DNA of 64,000 bases from Chryseobacterium sp. StRB126 (GTDB lineage Bacteria; Bacteroidota; Bacteroidia; Flavobacteriales; Weeksellaceae). Position numbers and translations under genes: made by a program. The stretch lies in contig NZ_AP014624.1 of the NCBI RefSeq assembly GCF_000829375.1, positions 4,154,001 to 4,218,000 on the forward strand. Direction: 5' to 3'. This document shows, in pieces, positions 51,728 through 60,433 of this stretch (positions are counted from its first letter, which is position 1; every line of letters begins with the position of its first letter). The notes beneath the pieces are model-generated. The model made no database searches. It saw only the letters and a program-made list of their open reading frames with translations, and had not been told where the DNA came from.

Positions 51728-52888
51728 ATGAAAAAGATAGCAATATTTTCTACTCTATTTATAAGTGCATTGGCATGGGCGCAGGGCATCAAATTTGAGG
51801 ATGGTAACTTTGCCTCTATCCTTGCCAAAGCTAAAAAAGAAAACAAACTGATCTTTGTAGATGCTTATGCAGCATGGTGTGGACCATGTAAACTGATGGT
51901 GAAAAATATTTTCCCTCTGAAAAATGTAGGTGATTATTATAACTCTCATTTCATCAATGCTAAAATTGACATGGAAAAGGGTGAAGGTATTGAGCTTGCT
52001 AAAAAATACAACGTAAAAGCTTTCCCGACCTATTTATTTATTGACGGAAATGGGGAAGCCATACACAGAACCTTGGGATATGTTGAAGAAAAAGACTTCA
52101 TTCAGTTTGCAATGGATGCCAACGACCCAAGCAAAAGACTTACTTCTTTAAAGCAACAATTTGAAAAAGGAGAAAAGGATCCTTCATTTTTAAAAAATCT
52201 TGCAGAACTTACCATTTATAATGATGCAGAATTTGCTGAAAAAGTACTGAATCGTTATTTTCAGGTAAAACCTACAATGGACGAAGAGGATGCTCAATTA
52301 CTTATTTCTGGTATACAAACTACAGAAAGTCCTTTATACAAGATCTTTCAGGATAAAAAAGCAGAGATTGTAAAGCTTTTCCCTGATGACAGGTATGAAA
52401 AATTTAATCAGAACTTCCAAATGAGTACAATTACTAAAAAGGCTTATAATCCTGATACTAAAACCTGGAATGATCAATACTTTATTACGGAAGCTCAGAA
52501 ATTGGTAAGCAAGGAAAATGCTGAAAAATTATTAAAAAAACTAAAAGCAAGCAAAGCTTTAAAAAACAAAGATATTGCGCTTTTTGAAAAACTGACTTTA
52601 GAAGTATATCAAGATTACTCTAAGGCAGGTTCTAATGAATTAAACTCAGCAGCTTGGAACTTTTTTGAGAACATAAGTAATAAAACCTCTTTGGAAAAAG
52701 CTGTAGCATGGGCGCAGGAATCTGTAAAAAAGAAAGAAAGCTTTGCCAATGCAGATACGCTGGCTAATCTTTACAATAAGATCGGAGATAAGAAAAATGC
52801 AAAAATGTGGGCTGAAAAATCCATTGAACTGGCAAAAGCTGAAGGACAAGATTCTTCTGATACTGAGAAACTGTTAAAAAGCCTTTAA
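51728..52888 (+). CDS. Secreted thioredoxin-family protein with helical C-terminal domain
   Basis: ATG 51728 gives 386 residues; the longer frame adds an unlikely hydrophobic leader. A signal peptide 'MKKIAIFSTLFISALAWAQ' precedes a thioredoxin fold with 'FVDAYAAWCGPCKLMVKNIF' (Cys51, Cys54) and cis-Pro in 'KAFPTYLFIDGNG'. Residues about 140-386 are helical, possibly TPR-like. The active CGPC pair suggests a periplasmic disulfide oxidoreductase. It has its own promoter and terminator and is apparently monocistronic. Confidence 0.9.
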   Translation: MKKIAIFSTLFISALAWAQGIKFEDGNFASILAKAKKENKLIFVDAYAAWCGPCKLMVKNIFPLKNVGDYYNSHFINAKIDMEKGEGIELAKKYNVKAFPTYLFIDGNGEAIHRTLGYVEEKDFIQFAMDANDPSKRLTSLKQQFEKGEKDPSFLKNLAELTIYNDAEFAEKVLNRYFQVKPTMDEEDAQLLISGIQTTESPLYKIFQDKKAEIVKLFPDDRYEKFNQNFQMSTITKKAYNPDTKTWNDQYFITEAQKLVSKENAEKLLKKLKASKALKNKDIALFEKLTLEVYQDYSKAGSNELNSAAWNFFENISNKTSLEKAVAWAQESVKKKESFANADTLANLYNKIGDKKNAKMWAEKSIELAKAEGQDSSDTEKLLKSL

Positions 52889-52912
52889 TATAATAGGCAG
52901 AAGTATAAAATT

Positions 52913-52940
52913 AAACCGCAGAATGTTCTGCGGTTTTTTT
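52913..52940. terminator. Bidirectional terminator
   Basis: AAACCGCAGA pairs with TCTGCGGTTT around ATGT and is followed by T. It lies between convergent genes. Confidence 0.85.
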
Positions 52941-52959
52941 ATTTATTTCATATAAATGC

Positions 52960-54243
52960 TTAGTTATTATATACTAAAATCTGCATTTTGGTGAGCATAC
53001 ACTCTGGATCAAGATTATATCCGGAATAAGTAGTTGGATTAACATTTACTTTTGCCAAACCAGACCATGCCGAATATTGTACCTTAAAAACATAAGTTCC
53101 AGAGGTAAGGGTTATTGATTTTAAAAAAGTTACAGGAGTTGGAAGATCATTTAATCCTCCCCCAGCTCCTATTTTAGTAGTATAGGCTGAAGATACTTTA
53201 ACTCCATCCTGTATCAAACTGAATACCCCTTGCGAGCTGACTCCTCCACTGGGAAAGTTAGTGGCATACCCTAAAATTGTAAATAAAAGAGTCTGCGTTC
53301 TTCCTGCAGGTACTGTAACGGTATAAGTAACTCCTGGCACGTCTATTGTAGTTCCCTGCGTTGCACTAGCTTCCGTGGTTCCCTGTACATAAACAGCAGA
53401 GTTGATGGTTCCGCTTATCGTATTTAACGTCTGCCATGATGGGGCAGCGCCGGCTCCGCCCGAGGTTAAAATCTGGCCTAAAGTACCCGCACTTCCCGCC
53501 GTAGTAGCGTTACCTCCCACATTAATCTCATTGGTAACCTGCAGTGTACCATTAACATGAAGATTTTTTTGTGGTGTTGTCGTTCTTATCCCTACATCAC
53601 CAGCCCCGGTTACAGTCATTCTATTTGTATTATTGGTAAGCAGGTTTATAGGATTTGCAGAAATCGTATTTAGACTCATGCCTGTACTGCTTCCAGATGT
53701 GGTAATCTGAGCAGTTGATGCATTATCCACAAACATATTTAAAACACCTGTTCCTCCAGTCGCCTGAAATGCTCCTCTTGTAGAACCTGTTGCCAAAACG
53801 ATTCCCTGAACACCTGAAGTCCCTATGATAACATCATTTGCACCATTCACAAAACGAAGCGTATTTCCTGCAGTTGTCACTATCCTGTTTCCTGCAAGGG
53901 TACCATTAGAAGTATAGATATTAACAGGCATATTGAGTTTCGCCCACGCTGTACCATCAAAATAATAATATCCTATGGCATCTATGCTGGCAGCAGTTCC
54001 GGTTTGTGTTCCGGTAGCAATACTGTTTACATAAATTAGTGTGGAAGTCGGAACCGAGGTCATACTTTGGGCTCTCTCACGATCAACTCTCGGAATAAGC
54101 AGCCCATCAACATTAGAGGTAGTTCCTGTAGCGTTTTTAGCTGTCACATCTAATGTTGCAGCAGGCATCGGAATATTCATACCTACTTGTGCATACACTA
54201 ATAAGGGGAACAGTAAAGTCCCGAGTAATAAATCTTTTCTCAT
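52960..54243 (-). CDS. Secreted surface protein, phage tail-fibre-like repeats
   Basis: The 427-residue protein has a signal peptide 'MRKDLLLGTLLFPLLVYAQ', then 'VGMNIPMPAATLDVTAKN', the N-terminal motif of a Bacteroidota family. The middle is Gly/Thr/Asn-rich beta-helical text ('GDVGIRTTTPQKNLHVNGTL'), like tail-fibre or adhesin stalks. The C-terminal 120 residues form a compact beta domain. It probably assembles as a trimeric surface fibre. There is no lipobox or visible type IX sorting signal. A terminator lies on its right. Confidence 0.85.
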   Translation of the reverse strand: MRKDLLLGTLLFPLLVYAQVGMNIPMPAATLDVTAKNATGTTSNVDGLLIPRVDRERAQSMTSVPTSTLIYVNSIATGTQTGTAASIDAIGYYYFDGTAWAKLNMPVNIYTSNGTLAGNRIVTTAGNTLRFVNGANDVIIGTSGVQGIVLATGSTRGAFQATGGTGVLNMFVDNASTAQITTSGSSTGMSLNTISANPINLLTNNTNRMTVTGAGDVGIRTTTPQKNLHVNGTLQVTNEINVGGNATTAGSAGTLGQILTSGGAGAAPSWQTLNTISGTINSAVYVQGTTEASATQGTTIDVPGVTYTVTVPAGRTQTLLFTILGYATNFPSGGVSSQGVFSLIQDGVKVSSAYTTKIGAGGGLNDLPTPVTFLKSITLTSGTYVFKVQYSAWSGLAKVNVNPTTYSGYNLDPECMLTKMQILVYNN

Positions 54244-54271
54244 TTTCTTTTGTTTTATAAATTAAGCTTCT

Positions 54272-54279
54272 CAAAGTTA
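54272..54279 (-). promoter_or_regulatory. Bacteroidota -7 promoter box
   Basis: On the minus strand the bases read TAACTTTG, 29 bases before the surface protein start. Confidence 0.5.
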
Positions 54280-54353
54280 GCGAATTAAAGAAAACAAGTT
54301 GTCTTTTTTTTCTTGTTTTTTCAATAAAATCAAAATAATATTATTAAAAATAA

Positions 54354-54382
54354 AAAAGCAGATGGAAAACCACCTGCTTTTA
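54354..54382. terminator. Terminator hairpin
   Basis: AAAGCAGATGG pairs with CCACCTGCTTT (one mismatch) around AAAA, 22 bases after the fabH stop on the minus strand, with A at its left that reads as T on that strand. Confidence 0.75.
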
Positions 54383-54403
54383 TTTACTTATAATTGAAAA
54401 ACA

Positions 54404-55426
54404 TTAATATTCAAACAATACACTTCCCCATGTAAATCCACTTCCGAAAGCTGAAAGAAGAACTAAATCTCCTCTTTTAATTTTTCCCTGTTCAATAGCT
54501 TCACTTAAAGCAATGGGAATAGAAGCAGCTGTAGTATTTCCGTATTTCTGAATGTTATTAAAGATCTTATCATCCGGCAATCCGAATTTCTGCTGAACAA
54601 ACTGAGCAATTCTCAGATTGGCCTGATGTGGAATGAACATATCAAGATCTTCTACTGTTTTTCCTGCTTTGTTTAAAGCTTCCATCATGGTTTCCGGGAA
54701 TCTTGTTACCGCATGTTTGAATACGAAGTTTCCGTTCATGATAGGATACACTTCTTTATTCGTTACATTTTCAGGTTCTTTTCTCATTCTGTCACTCCAT
54801 CCGAACTTAGAACCTGGGAACTGTGTACACAATTCATCTGCATATTTCCCTTCAGAATGCATGTTTACGGCTAATATATCTCCTGCATTTTCATCTTCTG
54901 TTGCTGAAAGTACAATAGCTCCTGCCCCATCTCCGAAGATAACAGAAACCCCTCTTCCTTCATCAGAAAAATCTAATCCGAAAGAATGAACCTCTGCCCC
55001 TACAACAAGGATATTCTTATACATTCCTGACTTAATAAAAGCGTTGGCAACACTCACAGAATATACAAATCCTGAACATTGGTTTCTCACATCCAATGCT
55101 CCGATGGTATCACACCCAAGCATATCCTGAAGTAACACTCCACACCCTGGAAAATAATAATCCGGAGAAAGGGTGGCAAACACAATATAGTCAATATCTT
55201 TAGCGGTTAAACCTGCTTTCTCAATCGCTTTTTCTGATGCTTTGAACCCTAAGTAAGCTGCAGTTTCCTGAGAATCATTTCTGTTTTTTCTATGTCTTCT
55301 TTCCTTGATGCCTGTTCTTTCCGTAATCCATTCATCATTGGTTGTCATTAGTTTGGCTAAATCATCATTTGTAACAACGTTATCTGGAACATAAAATCCC
55401 ACACCTTTTATTGTACTTTTAATCAT
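54404..55426 (-). CDS. fabH: Beta-ketoacyl-ACP synthase III
   Basis: The 340-residue enzyme condenses acetyl-CoA (or a branched primer) with malonyl-ACP to start fatty acid synthesis. The catalytic triad is present: Cys117 ('DVRNQCSGFVYS'), His267 ('FIPHQANLRI') and Asn297 ('YGNTTAASIP'). The N-terminus 'IKGVGFYVPDNVVTNDDLA' is typical. It is a lone gene with a -7 box close to its start. Chryseobacteria make much iso-branched fatty acid, so a branched primer is plausible. Confidence 0.96.
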   Translation of the reverse strand: MIKSTIKGVGFYVPDNVVTNDDLAKLMTTNDEWITERTGIKERRHRKNRNDSQETAAYLGFKASEKAIEKAGLTAKDIDYIVFATLSPDYYFPGCGVLLQDMLGCDTIGALDVRNQCSGFVYSVSVANAFIKSGMYKNILVVGAEVHSFGLDFSDEGRGVSVIFGDGAGAIVLSATEDENAGDILAVNMHSEGKYADELCTQFPGSKFGWSDRMRKEPENVTNKEVYPIMNGNFVFKHAVTRFPETMMEALNKAGKTVEDLDMFIPHQANLRIAQFVQQKFGLPDDKIFNNIQKYGNTTAASIPIALSEAIEQGKIKRGDLVLLSAFGSGFTWGSVLFEY

Positions 55427-55444
55427 ATAGTTTTATAATTTTGG

Positions 55445-55452
55445 CAAAGATA
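55445..55452 (-). promoter_or_regulatory. Bacteroidota -7 promoter box for fabH
   Basis: On the minus strand the bases read TATCTTTG, 19 bases before the start. Confidence 0.55.
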
Positions 55453-55498
55453 AACTTATTTAAAACATAGTATTTCAAAATATTAGTATTTTTACTTT

Positions 55499-56398
55499 AT
55501 GCCAATTGATACGATATACAGAAGCACCCACTGCGAATGGGTAGATGTAGAGGCTCCTACTGCAGAAGACCTGAAATTTCTTCATGAACGATACGAAATC
55601 AACAATCTTCTTCTGGAAGATACCATAGATCCCAATCATCTTCCCAAATATGAAGAAGATGGGAATGTAAAATTCTTTCTTCTCCGTGAAAGTACTGAAC
55701 TGGAAAGAAAAAACCTGAACACCATTAGTGATATCAGTACAAAAATTGCGATTTTTATTCTGGATAAAACCATTATCACCATTCACAGAATGAAAACCAG
55801 AAGTATTTCTGAAACGAAGAAAAAGCTAACGCTCACCCAGGCAGAAGTAACTCCTCAGAAAGTAGCCTTAATGATCGCAATATTGATTATGAAAAGCTTT
55901 GATGATGAGTCCATAAGCTTACTGGAAACCATGGATAATATTGAAAATGAGATCTTCCTTAAGAATACCAATCATACCAGTCAGATCCGAAGACTGTACA
56001 AACTAAAAAGAAAATCCGGGCTTAATTCAAGGGTTTTAGTTATTTCTACGGATGCCATCGACAAGTTTAAACTATTAAACCTACAGGATTCTGAAATTGT
56101 AGATTTAAAGGATAAACATAAGGATGTAGTGGCCGATTTTGATCATCTGAATATTCAGATTACCAACCTGATTTCGATGTTTCTGGCTCTTTCGGACCAA
56201 AAAGCCAATCAGGTGATGAAAGTTTTGGCCATCTATTCGGTATACTTCTTACCGATTACTTTTATTGCCGGAGTTTATGGGATGAATTTTGATAATATGC
56301 CTGAGCTTCATCATAAATATGGCTATTACTTTACATTAGGAGGTATGGCATTGGTTGTTGTGAGTACGTTTATCTATGTGAGGCGCAGACAATGGTAA
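55499..56398 (+). CDS. CorA-family divalent metal transporter
   Basis: The 299-residue protein ends with two membrane helices and the signature 'YGMNFDNMPEL' (the GMN motif). The long N-terminal region is charged and helical as in CorA cytoplasmic funnels ('SLLETMDNIENEIFLKN', 'RLYKLKRKSGLNSRVLV'). It assembles as a pentamer that carries Mg2+ (or Co2+/Ni2+) inwards. The neighbouring genes do not indicate which ion. Confidence 0.94.
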   Translation: MPIDTIYRSTHCEWVDVEAPTAEDLKFLHERYEINNLLLEDTIDPNHLPKYEEDGNVKFFLLRESTELERKNLNTISDISTKIAIFILDKTIITIHRMKTRSISETKKKLTLTQAEVTPQKVALMIAILIMKSFDDESISLLETMDNIENEIFLKNTNHTSQIRRLYKLKRKSGLNSRVLVISTDAIDKFKLLNLQDSEIVDLKDKHKDVVADFDHLNIQITNLISMFLALSDQKANQVMKVLAIYSVYFLPITFIAGVYGMNFDNMPELHHKYGYYFTLGGMALVVVSTFIYVRRRQW

Positions 56399-56419
56399 AC
56401 AGGATACTGCTGAATTCTA

Positions 56420-56640
56420 TTTCCCACAGATTTTGCGGATTACACGGATGATTGTGAAAATCTGCTTACTCTGTGTATTCTGCAAGAATCCAATCTGGTA
56501 CGATCTTTATGAAAGACTTTGATTTCTGCCCTTGATGTAAATCCAGAACATTATTAATCTTTATTATAAAACAATCTTATGGTTTCCAAATAAATAGTAA
56601 TTTAGAGATTGTTTTACTTTCGGTTCGCAATGACGAAATG
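56420..56640. repeat. Degenerate repeats between corA and the patatin gene
   Basis: At 56420-56495 CCCACAGATTTTGCGGATTACACGG..CTGCAAG resembles the CGCAGATTTTG family. At 56580-56635 'TTAGAGATTGTTTTACTTTCGG' and 'CGCAATGACG' resemble the common Bacteroidota repeat with GAGATTGC..CGCAATGACG. There is no gene. Confidence 0.5.
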
Positions 56641-56663
56641 TTGTGACCAGAAAACCCGAGACT

Positions 56664-58250
56664 ATGAAAACTGAAAACCTCAACAAAATTCTGGAAGATA
56701 ATTCTCTTTCGCAGGCATCTAAGGATAAGCTTGTTGCTGTACACGGGAACATTTCTGCCAAAGAATTTTCTGATCTTTTGGATGCGGAAGGTAATCAGTA
56801 TATAGAATTTGTACAGGAGGGCGGCGGAGTCTGGGGAAGCGCCTTGGTGGGCTATCTTTATGGATTGGAAATCTTTGGAATCCGTTTTTTGAAAGTGGCA
56901 GGAACCAGCGCCGGAGCCATTAATACCATGCTTATCGCAGCCTGTAAAACCAAAGAAGAACCTAAAAGTGAACTTATCAAAGATATTCTGTTCAGCTGGG
57001 ATTTTGCTGATTTTATGGATGGGAAAACATATGTAAAAACAACCCTGCACGGAATGCTGAACAATAAGAATTTCTTTAGAATCAATGCTATTATTGCAGC
57101 CATTTTATTCATCATTCTTGTCAGTATTCCTTTTGCAGTTCCTTCAGAAAGCATTCTGAGCGCTAAACTGATGTTTTTAATTCCTTTGATTCCAGCGATT
57201 ATCCTTTTTCTCTGTATCAAAAAATTATACAACAACTTCAGAAAAGAAAACAGCGGGCTTAATCCCGGAAATGTTTTCCTGAATACCATGAAAACTGCCC
57301 TCGATAATTTTGGAATCAAAACAGTAGCCCATCTTAATGATAAATTTGTACAAAAGGAGTGGGATCTGAACCTCAACTACCGCTATGGAAACGGGCAGGA
57401 ATATTATAACATCACTTTAGCAGGTATTGAAAAAATAAGGACTAAAAATCTGGAACATATCGACCTGACAAGGTATAAAATCTATTATGACAGCGCCGTT
57501 AATAACGATTATTATAAAAACAACCCATTTTACCTTCTCCGGTCTGAATATGTTGTGATTACTACAGACATCAATGCTAAAATAAAGGTAGAATTACCTA
57601 CTATGGCCAATTTATACTGGTCTGAAGAGGAACTGAAGCACATCAGCCCGGCAGAGTTTGTAAGAGCCTCTATGTCTGTTCCTTTTTTCTTTGAACCTTT
57701 TCAGAAGAGAATTAATAAGGATGAAGATTCTGTTAAATATGCCTGGAAATTCTGGATGAATACCAAAAAGGAAGACATTAATCCTGTCGGAGTTTTCATT
57801 GATGGTGGCAGTATTTCCAATTTCCCAATTGATCTGTTTCATGCGGATGACGTTTTTTACCCGAGAATGCCTCTTTTTGGGGTGCAGCTGACCAATGACT
57901 CTGATCTTCTTTCTGAAAAAGGAAAAACCAGTGAGGAAATCCTTAATACTCCTTTCAGTTATGCAGGAAATATCATCAGTACTCTACAGGGATTTAATGA
58001 CAAAGTTTTTCTTACCAAACATAGTTTCTATCGCCTGTACAGCATACAAACCGTTAACTGTGGGGCCAGCAGCTGGCTCAATTTCTTTATGAAAAAAGAA
58101 GAGAAAGAAGACCTTTTCAACAGAGGCTTTCAGGCTGCCCTTGACTTTCTGAACCAATTTGATTGGGAGAAATATAAGTATGAACGTATGATGCTTACCA
58201 TGAAGGAGAAAAAAATACTGAAAGAAAAAGATACGCCTACGGTGGGATAA
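56664..58250 (+). CDS. Patatin-like phospholipase with membrane hairpin
   Basis: ATG 56664 gives 528 residues; the earlier GTG overlaps a repeat. The N-terminal 'EGGGVWGSALVGYLYGLE' is the oxyanion-hole glycine loop, 'VAGTSAGAIN' holds nucleophile Ser82, and 'FIDGGSISNFP' holds the catalytic Asp380. Between them, near residues 134-180, is a hydrophobic pair of helices ('IIAAILFIILVSIPFAV', 'LMFLIPLIPAIILFLCI') that probably anchors the enzyme in the membrane, an insertion not usual in short patatins. It likely hydrolyses acyl lipids. Confidence 0.9.
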   Translation: MKTENLNKILEDNSLSQASKDKLVAVHGNISAKEFSDLLDAEGNQYIEFVQEGGGVWGSALVGYLYGLEIFGIRFLKVAGTSAGAINTMLIAACKTKEEPKSELIKDILFSWDFADFMDGKTYVKTTLHGMLNNKNFFRINAIIAAILFIILVSIPFAVPSESILSAKLMFLIPLIPAIILFLCIKKLYNNFRKENSGLNPGNVFLNTMKTALDNFGIKTVAHLNDKFVQKEWDLNLNYRYGNGQEYYNITLAGIEKIRTKNLEHIDLTRYKIYYDSAVNNDYYKNNPFYLLRSEYVVITTDINAKIKVELPTMANLYWSEEELKHISPAEFVRASMSVPFFFEPFQKRINKDEDSVKYAWKFWMNTKKEDINPVGVFIDGGSISNFPIDLFHADDVFYPRMPLFGVQLTNDSDLLSEKGKTSEEILNTPFSYAGNIISTLQGFNDKVFLTKHSFYRLYSIQTVNCGASSWLNFFMKKEEKEDLFNRGFQAALDFLNQFDWEKYKYERMMLTMKEKKILKEKDTPTVG

Positions 58251-58288
58251 GGATTTTTGAGTATTTTAGCTGAAAAGCAAAATCAATC

Positions 58289-58789
58289 ATGAAATACATC
58301 TGTGAATGCTGCGGTGAAGAAAAAGAAGACTGGCCTGCATTAGCCTATAATTTCCCATATTTTTATTCCTGCTTATCTGAGGAAGAGCTAAAAGACGCTG
58401 AACTTACCTCGGATCTTTGTGTAGTTAAAACTCCTGAAGACACTCATAGATTTATCCGGACTGTTTTAGTACAAGAGGTTACTGATGACTGCAGAGATGT
58501 AGAATATGGAATCTGGGTTTCTTTAAGTGAAAAGAACTTCAATGAATATGTAGAAAATTACGACAATAAAGAATTTAAAGCAGAGTATTTCGGATGGCTT
58601 TCCACTTACTTACCTGATTATGATTATCAGGAAAGTGTTCCTACCACAGTGGTTGTTGACAATTCTATTGGACGTCCATTTGTTTTTCCACATCAAAGTT
58701 ATGAACATCCTTTTGTAAGTGATTTTTACAATGGAATTACAAAAGAAGAGGCTGAAAAGAGAATCAATAGGGTTTTAAATAGTAAATAG
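58289..58789 (+). CDS. DUF2199-type small protein
   Basis: The 166-residue protein opens 'MKYICECCGEEKEDWPALAY', the CxxCG zinc-like start of DUF2199, and continues 'SDLCVVKTPEDTHRFIRTVL'. The function of this family is unknown; members often act as immunity or regulatory proteins by context. The next gene starts one base after its stop, so they form an operon. Confidence 0.8.
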   Translation: MKYICECCGEEKEDWPALAYNFPYFYSCLSEEELKDAELTSDLCVVKTPEDTHRFIRTVLVQEVTDDCRDVEYGIWVSLSEKNFNEYVENYDNKEFKAEYFGWLSTYLPDYDYQESVPTTVVVDNSIGRPFVFPHQSYEHPFVSDFYNGITKEEAEKRINRVLNSK

Positions 58790-58790
58790 A

Positions 58791-59264
58791 ATGAACTGGG
58801 TTATCAGAAGTACAAAAACAGTGAAATTCCATACAAATCTTCATGAGATATTAAAACCAATTTGGAATGACCTCACAAGTTACAACTGGAATATATCTGA
58901 TCTTTATTTTTTATCCGATTCTGATATCCCTATTAGCTTTGAGCAAGATTTTTTTATTTTAGATCATCAGCAGTTTGAACAGATTTATAATAGCAGAACC
59001 CAAATTATTTGGGGTATAATGGCTGCCATACCAGGTAATACAGAACCTGATGTTACATTAATTTCTACTTTATATGCTGATGATTCCAGAGTTTGGGAAC
59101 CTAATCATATCTTCGTTCGGGAAAGCATGTTAGAAATTACTGCTTTTGATAGTGGATATACGATTGTAAAATTTAAGGATCAAGATCTTTCAGATAAATT
59201 TAAAGACTATTTTCAGGAACAGGCAATAGAACTACAAAAATTCAATGAAAAGTATATAAATTGA
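58791..59264 (+). CDS. Hypothetical protein, partner of the DUF2199 gene
   Basis: The 157-residue protein starts at ATG 58791, one base after the preceding stop. I do not recognise a domain. Strand-rich text ('QIIWGIMAAIPGNTEPDV') and a helical end are visible; no signal peptide. The close pairing suggests joint function. Immunity-type proteins look like this, but no toxin lies next to it. Confidence 0.7.
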   Translation: MNWVIRSTKTVKFHTNLHEILKPIWNDLTSYNWNISDLYFLSDSDIPISFEQDFFILDHQQFEQIYNSRTQIIWGIMAAIPGNTEPDVTLISTLYADDSRVWEPNHIFVRESMLEITAFDSGYTIVKFKDQDLSDKFKDYFQEQAIELQKFNEKYIN

Positions 59265-59304
59265 GAATGAAATCAATTTAGAAATACATTTTTTAGCCAG
59301 AATA

Positions 59305-59338
59305 GGAATCTATCTGAAAAAAACTCCAAATAGATTCC
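59305..59338. terminator. Hairpin between convergent genes
   Basis: GGAATCTAT pairs with ATAGATTCC around a 16-base loop, with A/T tracts on both sides. Confidence 0.55.
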
Positions 59339-59346
59339 CATTATTT

Positions 59347-59877
59347 TTATAAATTATCCAAAAAATCAAGATACGTTGGAACACTTTTCTCAATCCATTC
59401 ATCAGAAGAATCTCTTTCTATTCCATAATAAACGAAGGGTTCTTCATATTGTGCTTTAATATAATCAAAGGTTAGTTCATAAGGACGGAACAGTTCCTTC
59501 ATAGTGTATTTGTATTCTCCGGTTGCGCTATATCCGTCTTCATCAATTCCCGCAGTAACCGCTAATGACATTTTCTTTCCTGACAGCTTATAGCCGCTGT
59601 TGCTTCCATAGGCCCAACCATATAAAACCACCTCATCCAGCCATTGTTTCAAAAGTGGTGGGCTGCTGAACCAATAAAAGGGAAACTGGAATACAATTTT
59701 ATCATAAGATTCCATCAGTTCCTGTTCTTTGGCTACATTAATTTTACCATCGGGATACGCTTTGTATAATTGATGAACTGTATATTTTTCAGGATATTTT
59801 TCCAATTCTTCAATCCATCTTTTATTGATGACAGATTTTTCAATTTCAGGATGTGTAACAATAATTAAGGTCTTCAT
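59347..59877 (-). CDS. NAD(P)H-dependent flavin oxidoreductase (KefF/MdaB-like)
   Basis: The 176-residue protein starts 'MKTLIIVTHPEIEKSVINKRW' and has 'YDKIVFQFPFYWFSSPPLLKQWLDEVVLYGWAYGSNSGYKL', the flavodoxin-fold quinone reductase signature. It likely detoxifies quinones or other electrophiles by two-electron reduction. The divergent HxlR-type regulator 92 bases away is the probable controller. A good -7 box lies 20 bases upstream. Confidence 0.92.
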   Translation of the reverse strand: MKTLIIVTHPEIEKSVINKRWIEELEKYPEKYTVHQLYKAYPDGKINVAKEQELMESYDKIVFQFPFYWFSSPPLLKQWLDEVVLYGWAYGSNSGYKLSGKKMSLAVTAGIDEDGYSATGEYKYTMKELFRPYELTFDYIKAQYEEPFVYYGIERDSSDEWIEKSVPTYLDFLDNL

Positions 59878-59896
59878 TCTATTTAAATTTCTATCG

Positions 59897-59904
59897 CAAA
59901 ATTA
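59897..59904 (-). promoter_or_regulatory. Bacteroidota -7 promoter box and possible HxlR operator region
   Basis: On the minus strand the bases read TAATTTTG, 20 bases before the oxidoreductase start. The 64 bases beyond contain two GTAC elements (near 59926 and 59948), a feature of HxlR operators; the match is loose. Confidence 0.4.
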
Positions 59905-59968
59905 CGATAAGCAACATACATTTCGTACATTAGCAACCAATTGTAGGGTACTATAAAAAATGTAAGTA

Positions 59969-60349
59969 ATGACTAAAATAAAGGAAACCTCAACTAATTT
60001 CGCTAATAAAAAAGCGCTTTCAGACGAATGTCCGGAAGTCTATACATCCAATATCATCGGTGGGCAATGGGCACTCGCCATCTGTTGCTATCTTATCAAT
60101 GGGAAAATGAGATTTAGTGAACTAAAGAAACGGCTTCAGAACATTACAGAGCGTATGCTTACCCTTCAGCTTCGCAGGCTGGAGGAAGACAAGATTATTA
60201 CCAGAACAGTATATGCTGAAGTCCCGCCACGGGTTGAATATGAATTAACGGAAATAGGTTATAAACTGAAAACGATTATTCTTGAGTTTGAGAAATGGGG
60301 AATAGAGCATCAATCACTTGTTCAAAAAGAAAACAACAGCAAAGAATAA
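59969..60349 (+). CDS. HxlR-family redox-responsive regulator
   Basis: The 126-residue winged-helix protein has the HxlR layout: 'LSDECPEVYTSNIIGGQWALAICCYL' with Cys21, followed by 'RFSELKKRLQNITERMLTLQLRRLEEDKII' and wing 'VPPRVEYELTEIGYKL'. Cys21 sits in the place of the redox-sensing Cys of YodB/HypR, and Cys39-Cys40 are further candidates. It is divergent from the oxidoreductase, so quinone or electrophile sensing is likely. Confidence 0.92.
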   Translation: MTKIKETSTNFANKKALSDECPEVYTSNIIGGQWALAICCYLINGKMRFSELKKRLQNITERMLTLQLRRLEEDKIITRTVYAEVPPRVEYELTEIGYKLKTIILEFEKWGIEHQSLVQKENNSKE

Positions 60350-60365
60350 TATTTTTAAACTGCAA

Positions 60366-60404
60366 AAAGTCACAAAAGTATATTCTAAATTCTTTTGTGA
60401 CTTT
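60366..60404. terminator. Bidirectional terminator
   Basis: AAAGTCACAAAAG pairs exactly with CTTTTGTGACTTT across a 13-base loop, between convergent genes. Confidence 0.75.
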
Positions 60405-60433
60405 CACGGTTTTATATCTGAATAAAGAAGGTT

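Noticed and set aside
56577..57376. Antisense open frames of 157 and 172 codons over the patatin gene
   Set aside because: They overlap a well-supported enzyme and show no domain or start context.
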